From positions 1 to 64,000 of the forward strand of contig JAVMKJ010000112.1 of the NCBI GenBank assembly GCA_031732855.1: DNA of 64,000 nucleotides. The letters are read 5' to 3'. Source of the DNA: JAVMKJ01 sp031732855 (GTDB taxonomy: Bacteria > Pseudomonadota > Gammaproteobacteria > Competibacterales > Competibacteraceae). Numbering within the stretch: position 1 is the first letter of the stretch; every line of letters begins with the position of its first letter. The position numbers and the translations under genes are program-made. Shown in pieces: positions 16,440 through 25,819 of this stretch. The notes beneath the pieces were generated by a model, which saw only the letters and a list, made by a program, of their open reading frames with translations, was not told the DNA's origin and made no database searches.

Positions 16440-18073
16440 CCAAAAATCCAAAACTCGAACTCACCTGGATCGGCAAGGAGAATCGGCCGAAGCTGGAACC
16501 GCGCATTCTGCTGGAAGACTCGAGCAAGAGCTATCACGCTAAATTTAGACACCCCCCTCGCCCTCTGGGAGAGGGGCAGGGGGTGAGGGAAGACCTCTTC
16601 GACAACCGGCTGATCTTCGGCGATAACCTGCTGGCGTTGAAGGCGCTGGAGGCGGAGTTCGCGGGCAAGGTGAAGTGCGTGTTCATCGACCCGCCGTACA
16701 ACACCGGCAGTGCGTTTACGCATTACGACGATGGGTTGGAGCATTCGATTTGGTTGTCGCTGATGCGGGACCGGCTGGAAATTATCCGGCGGTTGCTGTC
16801 GGAGGATGGTTCGTTGTGGATCACGATTGACGACAACGAAGCGCATTATCTGAAGGTGTTGTGTGATGAGGTGTTTGGGCGGGGGAATTTTATTGCATCA
16901 ATTATTTGGCGAAAGAACTACGCACCGAAATCCAGTGCCAAACATTTTTCCGTAGATCATGACTACATACTTGTTTTTGCAAAAGAAGGCGATGCTTGGC
17001 ACCCTAATCCTTTGCCCCGCTCTGATAAGCAAGATAAAGCATATAAAAATCCAGATAATGATCCTCGTGGATTATGGCGTCCTAACAATCTTGCAGCTAG
17101 AAACTTCTATAGCAAGGGTACTTATTCGATTAAATGCCCTAGTGGTCGGGTTATCGAAGGACCTCCAGCGGGCTCCTATTGGCGCATCTCGGAAGACAAA
17201 TTTTGGGATATGGATCGTGAGGGAAGAATCTGGTGGGGAAAGAATGGCAATAATGTTCCAGCGCCTAAAATCTATCTGAGTGAAGTGAAACAAGGAGTCG
17301 TTCCACAAACTTATTGGGACTATGTAGAAGTAGGTCACACGCAAGATGCCAAGAAGGAAATCGTTTCTCTGTTTGGGGAAGATGTTTTTGGGACGCCAAA
17401 GCCGGAGAAATTATTAAAGCGTGTACTTGAAATCGCCACCAACCCCAACGACCTCGTCCTCGACTCCTTCGCTGGTTCCGGTACCACCGGTGCTGTCGCC
17501 CATAAGATGGGCCGGCGCTGGATCATGGTCGAACTGGGCGAGCACTGCCACACCCACATCATCCCGCGCCTGAAGAAAGTCATCGACGGCGATGACCCCG
17601 GCGGCATCACCAAGGTCGCGAACTGGCGGGGTGGCGGCGGCTTCCGCTACTACCGCCTCGCGCCTTCGCTGCTGGAACGGGACAAATGGGGCAACTGGGT
17701 CATCAACAAGGACTACAATGCCGCCATGCTGGCCGAGGCGCTGTGCAAGCTGGAAGGCTTCAGCTACGCGCCGTCGGACTCGGTGTACTGGCAACACGGC
17801 CATTCCACCGAGCGCGACTTCCTCTACGTCACCACCGCCGCGTTGAACCACGAGCAACTCCAGCAACTTTCCGACGAAGTGGGGCTGGATCGCTCGCTGC
17901 TGGTGCTGTGCACCGCCTTTCGGGGGCGCGACGAATACCCCAGCCTGACCGTCAAGAAAATCCCCAAACAGGTGTTGAGCCGCTGCGAATGGGGCCACGA
18001 CGACTACAGCCTGCGGGTGGAGAACCTGCCGCGAAAACCGCCGGAGCCGGGGCAGCAGGAGTTGTCGCTATGA
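16436..18073 (+). CDS. mod: Type III restriction-modification methyltransferase (Mod subunit)
   Basis: 545 aa. An adenine-N6 methyltransferase that also supplies DNA recognition to the Res subunit. The beta-class motif order is visible: motif IV DPPYNTG at about residue 85, a target-recognition region, then motif I DSFAGSGTTG at about residue 341. The stretch 16880-17430, which covers the target-recognition region, is clearly richer in A+T than the flanks, suggesting domain replacement by recombination. Residues about 38-52 come from an inserted palindromic repeat. The ATG at 16436 overlaps the hepT stop (ATGA) and the TGA overlaps the next gene in the same way. Confidence 0.93.
   Translation: MTKNPKLELTWIGKENRPKLEPRILLEDSSKSYHAKFRHPPRPLGEGQGVREDLFDNRLIFGDNLLALKALEAEFAGKVKCVFIDPPYNTGSAFTHYDDGLEHSIWLSLMRDRLEIIRRLLSEDGSLWITIDDNEAHYLKVLCDEVFGRGNFIASIIWRKNYAPKSSAKHFSVDHDYILVFAKEGDAWHPNPLPRSDKQDKAYKNPDNDPRGLWRPNNLAARNFYSKGTYSIKCPSGRVIEGPPAGSYWRISEDKFWDMDREGRIWWGKNGNNVPAPKIYLSEVKQGVVPQTYWDYVEVGHTQDAKKEIVSLFGEDVFGTPKPEKLLKRVLEIATNPNDLVLDSFAGSGTTGAVAHKMGRRWIMVELGEHCHTHIIPRLKKVIDGDDPGGITKVANWRGGGGFRYYRLAPSLLERDKWGNWVINKDYNAAMLAEALCKLEGFSYAPSDSVYWQHGHSTERDFLYVTTAALNHEQLQQLSDEVGLDRSLLVLCTAFRGRDEYPSLTVKKIPKQVLSRCEWGHDDYSLRVENLPRKPPEPGQQELSL
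16549..16590. repeat. Palindromic repeat inside mod
   Basis: The core CCCTCT-GGG-AGAGGG lies at 16561-16575. It is followed by GCAGGGGGTGAGGG, which differs by one base from the copy in polA. The element is translated in frame (PLGEGQGVRE) and sits in the N-terminal linker ahead of the LFDNRLIFGDN segment of the methyltransferase. Confidence 0.75.
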
Positions 18074-19227
18074 GCGGGAAAAAGGTCACGACCGAGACCA
18101 ATGCGACGGCGATCAGCGAACTGCTGCAACGCATTCGGCAAATCTGGGAATCGGCTCGCTCGCAGGCGACACGCTCGGTGAATTCGGCGCTGGTGCAAGC
18201 CAACTGGTTGATTGGCAGGCAGATCGTTGAAGCGGAGCAAGGCGGAAAATCGCGCGCGGCCTACAGCAGCCGGCTGCTGGAAACGCTGTCCGAGTCGTTG
18301 GAGAAGGAGTACGGCAGCGGCTTTTCGGTGACGGCGCTGAAATACATGCGCATGTTTTATCTGGGCTATCCGGAGTTGCTGGAGATTCGTCACGCGGTGC
18401 GTGACGAATCCGCATCGGCGAGCGCGGCAGCGAAAGGTCACGCACTGCGGGACTTTTCCGCAACGGCCGCCGAGACCGACTGGCAGCCAGGCCGTTTGCA
18501 TGCCGGCCTGTCGTGGACCCATTACCGAACCCTGTTGAAGGTCGGGCGCCGGGAAGCGCGCGACTTCTACGAAATCGAGGCGATGCGTGGCGGCTGGTCG
18601 GCGCGGCAACTGGAACGGCAGATCAACACCTTCCTGTTCGACCGCCTGCTCAAAAGCCGCGACAAGGCCGGCGTCCTGGCGCTGGCCAATGAAGGACTGC
18701 TGCCGGTTCGCCCTCTGGATGCGATCAAGGACCCCTACGTGCTGGAGTTCCTCGACCTGCCCGAGTCGCATCGACTGGTCGAATCGCGCATCGAAGAGGC
18801 ACTGATTTCACGCTTGCAAGACTTCCTGCTCGAATTGGGCAGCGGGTTCGCGTTCATCGGCCGGCAGGTGCGGCTGACGCTGGATGGCGACCACTTCTAC
18901 CCGGACCTGGTCTTCTATCACGTCAAATTGAAGTGCTATATGGTGATCGACCTCAAGGTCGACAGGCTGACCCACGGCGACCTGGGACAGATGCTGATGT
19001 ACGTCAACTATTACGACCGCGAGATTGCCACACCGGACGACCAGCCGACTATCGGCCTCATTCTATGCGCGGACAAGAACGATGCGATGGTGCGGTACGT
19101 TCTCGCCGACAAGTCCGAGCAAATATTTGCGAGCCGTTACCAATTCCAGCTACCCAGCGAAGAGGTTCTGCGCGCCGAGTTGCGGCGCGAGTTGGACGAA
19201 CTGCAAGGGCCAGGAGCCGGTTCATGA
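18070..19227 (+). CDS. DUF1016 (YhcG-family) PD-(D/E)XK nuclease
   Basis: 385 aa. The N-terminal DUF1016_N region has the SALVQANWLIGRQIVEAEQ helix and the LSWTHYRTLL segment. The C-terminal PDDEXK nuclease core has FYPDLVFYH and MVIDLKV (residues about 277-300). YhcG-like nucleases are often embedded in restriction-modification loci. Here the gene sits exactly between mod and res, with ATGA overlaps at both ends (18070 and 19224), so it is almost certainly an operon member rather than a passenger. Residues 105-128 are encoded by two palindromes and are poorly conserved linker. Confidence 0.88.
   Translation: MSGKKVTTETNATAISELLQRIRQIWESARSQATRSVNSALVQANWLIGRQIVEAEQGGKSRAAYSSRLLETLSESLEKEYGSGFSVTALKYMRMFYLGYPELLEIRHAVRDESASASAAAKGHALRDFSATAAETDWQPGRLHAGLSWTHYRTLLKVGRREARDFYEIEAMRGGWSARQLERQINTFLFDRLLKSRDKAGVLALANEGLLPVRPLDAIKDPYVLEFLDLPESHRLVESRIEEALISRLQDFLLELGSGFAFIGRQVRLTLDGDHFYPDLVFYHVKLKCYMVIDLKVDRLTHGDLGQMLMYVNYYDREIATPDDQPTIGLILCADKNDAMVRYVLADKSEQIFASRYQFQLPSEEVLRAELRRELDELQGPGAGS
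18384..18453. repeat. Two related palindromes inside the DUF1016 gene
   Basis: A perfect hairpin with 12-base arms (GATTCGTCACGC / GCGTGACGAATC, loop GGT) occupies 18384-18410. A degenerate relative GTCACGCA-C-TGCGGGAC lies at 18437-18453. Both are read in frame (IRHAVRDE, then GHALRD). Their sequence differs from the CCCTCTCCC-type elements elsewhere in the window, so this is a second palindrome family. Confidence 0.8.
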
Positions 19228-21908
19228 ACCGCCCCGTCAACGCCATTGCCGGCCGCCTCTCGCTGCGCCCGCCCCAGCGCCGCTCCCTGGAAATTCTCGA
19301 CCGCATCACCGAGATCGCCCCGCCCGGCAAAGGCGCCGATACCGCCGCCGCACTGGAGGTCATCTGCGGCGAGTTTCCCTCGGTCACGGATTTCGAGCGC
19401 GAGTTTCCGTCGCTGTGCTTCGCGCTCGCCACCGGCGTGGGCAAGACGCGGCTGATGGGCGCCTTCATCAGCTATCTGCACCTGGCGCACGGCATCGACA
19501 ACTTCTTCGTGCTGGCGCCCAACCTGACCATCTACAACAAACTGATCGCCGACTTCACGCCCAACACGCCGAAGTACGTATTCAAGGGCATCGCGGAGTT
19601 CGCCACCGACCCGCCGGAGATCATCACCGGCGACACCTACGAAGCGCGGGCGCGGACCTTGTTCGACGAGACAATCCGCTGCAAGGTCAACATCTTCAAC
19701 ATCTCCAAGATCAACTCCGAAGTGCGCGGCGGCAAGTCGCCCCGCATCAAGCGCCTGTCCGAGTATATCGGCCAAAGCTATTTCGATTACCTGGCCGGCC
19801 TGCCCGATCTGGTGCTGTTGATGGACGAATCGCACCGCTACCGGGCCAGCGCCGGGGTGCGGGCCATCAACGAACTCAAACCGATCCTGGGGCTGGAACT
19901 GACCGCCACGCCGTTCGTGGAAACCGGCAAGGGCGCGGTGGCGTTCAACAACGTCATCTACGACTATCCGCTCGGCAAGGCAATGGCCGATGGTTTCGTC
20001 AAGGAACCGGCGGTGGTCACCCGCAAGAACTTCAACCCGGCCGGCATGGCGCCGGAAGAAATCGAGCGGCTGAAGCTGGAAGACGGCGTGCGCCTGCATG
20101 AAAGCGTGAAGGTGGAGTTGGAAACCTACGCCCGCGAGAGCGACAACCCCATCGTCAAACCCTTCCTGCTGGCGATCGCCCGCGACACGACTCACGCCGG
20201 GCAGTTGTTGGCGCTGATCCAGTCCGACGGATTCTTTGAGGGCCGCTACCGGGACAAGGTCATTCAGGTGGATTCCAGCAAGACCGGCGCGGAAGAAGAG
20301 GAGATGATCGCGCGCCTGCTCAAGGTCGAGCACAGCGCAGAGCCGACCGAGATCGTCATTCACGTCAACATGCTCAAGGAAGGTTGGGACGTGACCAACC
20401 TCTACACCATCGTCCCCCTGCGCGCCGCCAACGCGCGCATCCTGATCGAACAGTCCATCGGTCGCGGTCTCCGCCTGCCCTACGGCAAACGCACCGGCAT
20501 GGCCGCCGTGGACCGATTGAACATCGTCGCTCACGACAGGTTCCAGGACATCATCGACGAGGCCAACCGGCCGGATTCCGCTATTCGGTTACAGGCCGTG
20601 GTACTGGATATCGACCAGTTCGGCCAAAAGACGGCGACGGTCGTGGCGCAATCGCAGCTCGCCACCCAATTGGGGATCACGCCCGCGCAAGTGACCGGTA
20701 GCACCACGTTGGCCGGACAGGATGAAGCGCCCGCGTTCACCCAGCCGGAAGCGCAGAAGCTGGCGCGGATCGCCTACGAGGTCATCCAGCAGTTCGAAAA
20801 CCAGCCGCAAGTCGTGCCGACCATCGAACATCTCAAGCAGCCGGAAATCCAGGCCGCTATCGTCAAGGCGGTCGAGGAACGACGCGCGCCCGCGCAGGGA
20901 GAACTGGACGGTGTGACCGAAAATCCGGACATCGCCGCTGTGGTCGCCAAAACGGTGGATCTGGTCGCGCGCCAGACCATCGCCATCCCGCGCATTCTCG
21001 TCGTGCCCAAAGGCGAGGTGAGATCGGGCTTCAAACCCTTCATACTCGAACTGGACACGCTGAAATACCCGGCGGTTTCCGACGAGTTGTGGATTCAGCA
21101 CCTGCGCACCCATCAACTCGAAGTCGTTGCACTGGGCCGTAGCGGTATCGAGGAAGCGCGCTTGGAGGATTACATCGTCGGTGGGTTGGTGGATTTCGAC
21201 GACATCTGCTACGACGACCACGCCGATCTGCTCTACGACCTGGCGACGCAGACGGTACGGCATTTTCGCGGCTACCTCTCCGACGACGACGCGCGCAAGG
21301 TACTGCGCTGCTACCAGCGCCCCATCGTCCGATTCATCCATGCCCAGATGCAGGCCCACTATTGGGAAGACGCGACTGGCCACGAAGTGAAGATCAGCAA
21401 GGGTTTCACCGAGTTGAAGCCGAGCGCCTATACCTGTGCCGCGCAAGAGCCGCCCGCGGATTACCGGCTCGCGCCGGCGGACAAGAGCAACATGGCGAAA
21501 TACCTGTTCGGTGGTTTCCAGCGCTGCCTTTACCCGGTGCAGAAGTTCGATTCCGACGCCGAGCGCAAACTTGCGGTCATTCTGGAACGCGACGCCATCA
21601 AGTGGTTCCGGCCGGCCAAGGGTCAGTTCCAGATCTTCTACCGACACCAAGCCGATCACCTGGAATACCAGCCGGATTTCGTCGCGGAGACGGACGACGC
21701 GCTCTTGCTGCTGGAACCCAAGGCCAGCAATCAGATGGAGGATCCGATCGTGCTCGCCAAACGGAAATCGGCGCTCCAATGGTGCGCGAACGCCTCCCAT
21801 CATGCGGCGATCCATGGCGGAAAGCCGTGGCGCTACCTGCTGATTCCGCACGATGAGATTGCGGAAAATCACACGCTTGCCGGTTTGGCGATGCGGTTTG
21901 GAAGATAA
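19224..21908 (+). CDS. res: Type III restriction enzyme Res subunit
   Basis: 894 aa. The ATP-dependent translocase/nuclease subunit of a type III system. Superfamily 2 motifs are visible: Walker A ATGVGKTR at about residue 75, the Walker B DESHRYR at about residue 205, and motif VI-like EQSIGRGLRLPYG at about residue 413. A C-terminal nuclease with PDFV and LEPKAS (PD-x-ExK type) lies around residues 815-835. The start overlaps the preceding nuclease stop by 4 nt. Length is in the usual range of 850-1000 aa, and no frameshift is seen, so the system looks functional. Confidence 0.93.
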   Translation: MNRPVNAIAGRLSLRPPQRRSLEILDRITEIAPPGKGADTAAALEVICGEFPSVTDFEREFPSLCFALATGVGKTRLMGAFISYLHLAHGIDNFFVLAPNLTIYNKLIADFTPNTPKYVFKGIAEFATDPPEIITGDTYEARARTLFDETIRCKVNIFNISKINSEVRGGKSPRIKRLSEYIGQSYFDYLAGLPDLVLLMDESHRYRASAGVRAINELKPILGLELTATPFVETGKGAVAFNNVIYDYPLGKAMADGFVKEPAVVTRKNFNPAGMAPEEIERLKLEDGVRLHESVKVELETYARESDNPIVKPFLLAIARDTTHAGQLLALIQSDGFFEGRYRDKVIQVDSSKTGAEEEEMIARLLKVEHSAEPTEIVIHVNMLKEGWDVTNLYTIVPLRAANARILIEQSIGRGLRLPYGKRTGMAAVDRLNIVAHDRFQDIIDEANRPDSAIRLQAVVLDIDQFGQKTATVVAQSQLATQLGITPAQVTGSTTLAGQDEAPAFTQPEAQKLARIAYEVIQQFENQPQVVPTIEHLKQPEIQAAIVKAVEERRAPAQGELDGVTENPDIAAVVAKTVDLVARQTIAIPRILVVPKGEVRSGFKPFILELDTLKYPAVSDELWIQHLRTHQLEVVALGRSGIEEARLEDYIVGGLVDFDDICYDDHADLLYDLATQTVRHFRGYLSDDDARKVLRCYQRPIVRFIHAQMQAHYWEDATGHEVKISKGFTELKPSAYTCAAQEPPADYRLAPADKSNMAKYLFGGFQRCLYPVQKFDSDAERKLAVILERDAIKWFRPAKGQFQIFYRHQADHLEYQPDFVAETDDALLLLEPKASNQMEDPIVLAKRKSALQWCANASHHAAIHGGKPWRYLLIPHDEIAENHTLAGLAMRFGR

Positions 21909-21970
21909 CCGCGCGCGGTCGACATCCTTGGAAGTGTAGTCTCAAGCATGGAATATCGGGACACTGACTT

Positions 21971-23692
21971 ATGTCCGCAACCAACTTCAATACCAAGAAC
22001 GACACGTACCGCAAGTTGATGGGTAACGGTCTGACCTATCGAATTCCTCGCTTTCAGCGCGACTACAGTTGGGGGGAAGACGAATGGGACGACCTCTGGC
22101 AAGACATCCTCGGCACCATCGCGGAAGGCGGCGAACCCGCTCACTACATGGGTTACCTGGTCCTGCAATCGGCGGATGACAGGATATTCGACGTCATCGA
22201 CGGCCAGCAGCGGCTCACCACCCTCAGCATCATCGTGCTGGCGGCGCTTAAGAACTTGCGACGCCTGATCGACGAAGGCAAGGATCCGGACCGGACACGC
22301 CAGCGACTCGACCAACTTCGCCAAACCTACATCGGCTATCTCGACCCCGTCACCCTGGTGCCCCGGTCCAAGCTGACTCTCAACCGGAATAACGACAACT
22401 ACTACCAGACCTATCTCGTCCCCTTGGCCGACCATCTACCCCAGCGCAGAATCCGCGCCTCGGAACATGGTTTGCGCAAATCCTTCGAGTGGTTCGACCG
22501 GCGCGTTCGCGAATACGTCAAGGCCAACACATCGGTGGATGTCGGCATGATCATCGCCCAACTCATCGAGAGCATGAGCGACCGGCTGTTTTTTACCGTC
22601 ATCACCGTCACCGACGAACTCAACGCCTACAAGGTGTTCGAGACTCTCAACGCCCGTGGCGTCCGCCTTTCCGCCACCGATTTACTGAAGAACTACCTGT
22701 TTTCGGTGTTGCACCGGCAGCGGGAGAACGAACACGAACTTAGAAGTTTGGAAGATCGTTGGGAAAACATGGTGGGGCGACTGGGCAGCGAAAGCCTTCC
22801 GGATTTCCTGCGGATGCACTGGAACAGCCGCAATGCCTTCGTGCGCCAGTCCGAGTTGTTCAAGGTTATTCGGGGACAGGTGGCCACGCGAGAGCAGGTA
22901 TTCGAACTGTTGCGCGGCATGGATGAGGACGTGGATCTCTACCTGGCCCTGACCAGTCCGGAGGGTTCACCGTGGCCGCCAGCGTGGCGCGGCCATGCCA
23001 GCGAACTGCGGATGTTCAGCGTGCGGCAGCCCTTCCCCTTGCTGATGGCCGCCAAGCGCCGTCTGAGCGACCCCGAATTTGAAATCCTGCTACGTGCCTG
23101 CGTGATGATTTCCTTCCGTTACAACGTCATTGGGGGGCTGCACACCGGCGACCAGGAGCGGGTTTACCACAGCGTGGCGCAGCGCATCGCCAACGGCACG
23201 CTCACTACATCGGCCAGCGTGCTGGATGCGCTAAAAGGCATTTACCCGGCGGATGACGCTTTCCGCGCCGCTTTTGCCGACAAATGCATCAAGAGCACCG
23301 CCAGCCGCAACAAGAAAATCGTGCGCTACATCCTGTGCGAGCTGGAGAGACAGGCTTCCGGCCAGGATTTCGAGTTTGAAAGCGCCAGCTACAACCTGGA
23401 ACATATCCTGCCGCAAAATCCCGCGGCCGGGTGGGAGACATTCACCGATGAGGAACTGGATGCCTTTGTTTACCGCCTCGGCAATATGGCGCTGATGGAA
23501 TCCGGGCCAAATCGCGAGGTTGGCAACGCCGATTTCGCCACCAAGAAAGCCGCCTATGCGGTCAGCCCGTTCTCGCTGACCCGCAAGGTGGCTGAAGAGA
23601 ATGAAGACTGGACGCCCTCGCGCATCGAGGTCAGACAGCGATCACTTGCGAAAATGGCCACCAGCGTCTGGCGCGTGGCTCGGATCGCCTGA
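21971..23692 (+). CDS. DUF262/DUF1524 protein (GmrSD-like nuclease)
   Basis: 573 aa. The N-terminal DUF262 domain has IPRFQRDYSW (residue about 25) and the DGQQRLTT motif (residue about 77), the ParB-like NTPase signature of GmrS/SspE/BrxU-type defence proteins. The C-terminal DUF1524 domain carries the HNH-type motif EHILPQNP near residue 476. GmrSD enzymes are type IV systems that cut modified phage DNA. The gene lies 62 nt after res on the same strand, so it either belongs to the same operon or is a separate member of the defence island. Confidence 0.88.
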   Translation: MSATNFNTKNDTYRKLMGNGLTYRIPRFQRDYSWGEDEWDDLWQDILGTIAEGGEPAHYMGYLVLQSADDRIFDVIDGQQRLTTLSIIVLAALKNLRRLIDEGKDPDRTRQRLDQLRQTYIGYLDPVTLVPRSKLTLNRNNDNYYQTYLVPLADHLPQRRIRASEHGLRKSFEWFDRRVREYVKANTSVDVGMIIAQLIESMSDRLFFTVITVTDELNAYKVFETLNARGVRLSATDLLKNYLFSVLHRQRENEHELRSLEDRWENMVGRLGSESLPDFLRMHWNSRNAFVRQSELFKVIRGQVATREQVFELLRGMDEDVDLYLALTSPEGSPWPPAWRGHASELRMFSVRQPFPLLMAAKRRLSDPEFEILLRACVMISFRYNVIGGLHTGDQERVYHSVAQRIANGTLTTSASVLDALKGIYPADDAFRAAFADKCIKSTASRNKKIVRYILCELERQASGQDFEFESASYNLEHILPQNPAAGWETFTDEELDAFVYRLGNMALMESGPNREVGNADFATKKAAYAVSPFSLTRKVAEENEDWTPSRIEVRQRSLAKMATSVWRVARIA

Positions 23693-23890
23693 CGAAAAAT
23701 ATGGCTGGAAAATTATAATGGTCCCCAAATTTCGGTAGTGTCCCTTAACTTCCGTGATGAACTTCAATAATTTCGCAACATAAGAATGACACAAGACGAC
23801 GTATTCTCCACCTGGCAGGACTAAGCACCAGCCCCAAAGAGTTCCACGACACCGAGGCGGTAAACTGGCGCGGCGGATCTCCTCGCCCGC

Positions 23891-24142
23891 TTAATCCTCC
23901 CGCTTGCGCAGCAGAAAATAGTACCGTCCGCCGTCCTCGCGCGCTTCCAGCAGGGCATGGCCCAACTGTCGGCCGAACACCTCGAAATCCCGGACCGAAT
24001 CGGGGTCGGTGGCGACGACGCGCAATACCTGCCCGCCGCGCAGGCTGGCCAGCGCCTTCTTGGCCTTGAGAATCGGCAGCGGGCAGTCCAGCCCGGAGGC
24101 ATCCAGTTCGGCGTCGATAGCGGTCATGGCAGGTTCCGACAT
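23891..24142 (-). CDS. tusA: TusA-family sulfur carrier protein
   Basis: 83 aa. The diagnostic GLDCPLPILKAKKAL motif holds the persulfide-carrying cysteine (Cys20), and the DPDSVRDFEVF segment completes the small alpha/beta sandwich. It likely relays sulfur for tRNA thiolation or related pathways. An alternative start 15 nt downstream (24127) would remove five residues. It is divergent from bepA, a neighbour arrangement common in gammaproteobacteria. The 198 nt between it and the defence island hold nothing recognisable. Confidence 0.9.
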   Translation of the reverse strand: MSEPAMTAIDAELDASGLDCPLPILKAKKALASLRGGQVLRVVATDPDSVRDFEVFGRQLGHALLEAREDGGRYYFLLRKRED

Positions 24143-24261
24143 GAAGAGGGGAAAAATTTGGGATGGTCATTCAAACACGCACGACCCGCCGGCGCAAATC
24201 CCGGAACCCCTGACCCGATGCCGAGTCTCATGACAGGCCATAACCCGTTTGTGGAAATCCC

Positions 24262-25740
24262 ATGCCCCGTCGCCTGACTCCCCTGATCCTGTGCCTGATC
24301 GTCGGTATGACTCCCTTCGTCCGGCCGTCCGCGCAATCCATTCGCCTGCCCGATATCGGCGATCCTTCCCAGGTTGACTTCGGTCCCGACGAGGAGCAGA
24401 AACTGGGCCTGGAAATCATGCGGAAGTTGCGCGAGCGCGATATGGTGATGGGCGACGTGCAACTGAACGAGTATCTCAATTCCATCGGCCAGAGCATCGT
24501 CACCTATGCCGATCGGAGCGATGTGCCCTACCATTTCTTCATGGTTCGCGATTCCGGTATCAACGCCTTTGCGCTGCCGCACAACTTCATCGGCGTCAAC
24601 GCCGGCCTGTTGCTGGCCACCCAGCGGGAAGACGAACTGGCCGGAGTCATGGCCCATGAGATCGCCCACGTTTCGCAGCACCACATCGTGCGTGCCATCG
24701 CCGACATGAAGCGGCTGACGCTGCCGATGGCGGCGGCGATGATCGCCGGGGCGGCGCTGGCGGCGGCCAGCAAGCAGGCCGGCCAGGCGGCGATGGTCGG
24801 GACCATGGCCGCCGGCGCACAGCATCAGATCAGCTTCACTCGCGCCAACGAGCAGGAGGCCGACCGAATCGGCATGCAACTGCTGGCCAAGGCCGGTTTC
24901 GACCCCAGGGGCATGACCGATTTCTTTACCAAGCTGGAACGCCTGTCGAGCGGCGAGGCGCGCAATCAGGTTCCGGAAATGCTGCTCACGCACCCCCGGC
25001 CGGAAAATCGGGTCGCGGATACCCAGGATCGGGTCGAAATCCCACCGATCCGGCGCGCTCCGCCCCGCGACCGCAAGGCCTACGATCTCGCCAAGGCCCG
25101 GGCGCGGGTGTTGGCGACCGACGACACCCACACGCTCATCCGGAATCTCGAGACCACGCTGGCCAGGGAAGATGCCGCCGGCGAAACGGCCACCCGTTAC
25201 GCCTACGCGCTGGCGCTCAGACAGGCCGGTCGCTACGACGATGCCCAGCAACAAATCGCGCGCCTGCTCAAAAGCGATCCCGACCGGCTGGCGTTCCGGA
25301 TCGAAGCAGCGGAAGTCGCCTTGGCCAAGGGTGACCGGGCCCAGGCCTGGCGCCTGTTCGAGGATGCTCGCCAGCTCTATCCGGACGACTTCACCCTGGC
25401 GATGCATTACGGGCAGGCGTCGACCACCCAGGGGGACCCGAAGATGGCGATGCGGCTGCTGCAGCCGCATCTGCGCCGCCGCCCCAACGATCCCCAGTTG
25501 TACGCGACCTACGCGCAGGCGGCGCAACGGTCGGGCGACATGGCGGCGACCCATGCCACCATGGCCGAATATCATTATCTGAACGGCGAACTGCTGCCCG
25601 CCATCGAGCAGCTCGAACTCGGACTCCGGAATCCCGGCATATCTCCGAATCAGGAAGCCCAGTTGCAGGCCAGGCTCAAACAACTCAAGGCGGAGGCCAT
25701 CGCCCAGAATCTGCCGGTTTCCAAAAAAACCTCGCCCTGA
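24262..25740 (+). CDS. bepA: Periplasmic M48 metalloprotease / chaperone BepA
   Basis: 492 aa. An N-terminal signal peptide (about 25 residues ending PSAQS) is followed by an M48 peptidase domain with the zinc motif HEIAH (His132, His136) and a downstream EQEADRIG glutamate. The C-terminal half is TPR-like. BepA (YfgC) assists assembly or degradation of outer-membrane proteins such as LptD. It is transcribed away from tusA, with about 120 nt of shared upstream DNA. Confidence 0.92.
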   Translation: MPRRLTPLILCLIVGMTPFVRPSAQSIRLPDIGDPSQVDFGPDEEQKLGLEIMRKLRERDMVMGDVQLNEYLNSIGQSIVTYADRSDVPYHFFMVRDSGINAFALPHNFIGVNAGLLLATQREDELAGVMAHEIAHVSQHHIVRAIADMKRLTLPMAAAMIAGAALAAASKQAGQAAMVGTMAAGAQHQISFTRANEQEADRIGMQLLAKAGFDPRGMTDFFTKLERLSSGEARNQVPEMLLTHPRPENRVADTQDRVEIPPIRRAPPRDRKAYDLAKARARVLATDDTHTLIRNLETTLAREDAAGETATRYAYALALRQAGRYDDAQQQIARLLKSDPDRLAFRIEAAEVALAKGDRAQAWRLFEDARQLYPDDFTLAMHYGQASTTQGDPKMAMRLLQPHLRRRPNDPQLYATYAQAAQRSGDMAATHATMAEYHYLNGELLPAIEQLELGLRNPGISPNQEAQLQARLKQLKAEAIAQNLPVSKKTSP

Positions 25741-25819
25741 AGAAATCCCGGCGGAAGCGGCGGCCAGCGACTACACTTTTCATCTACCTCCGATACACGA
25801 AAATCCAAGACGCCATCCA

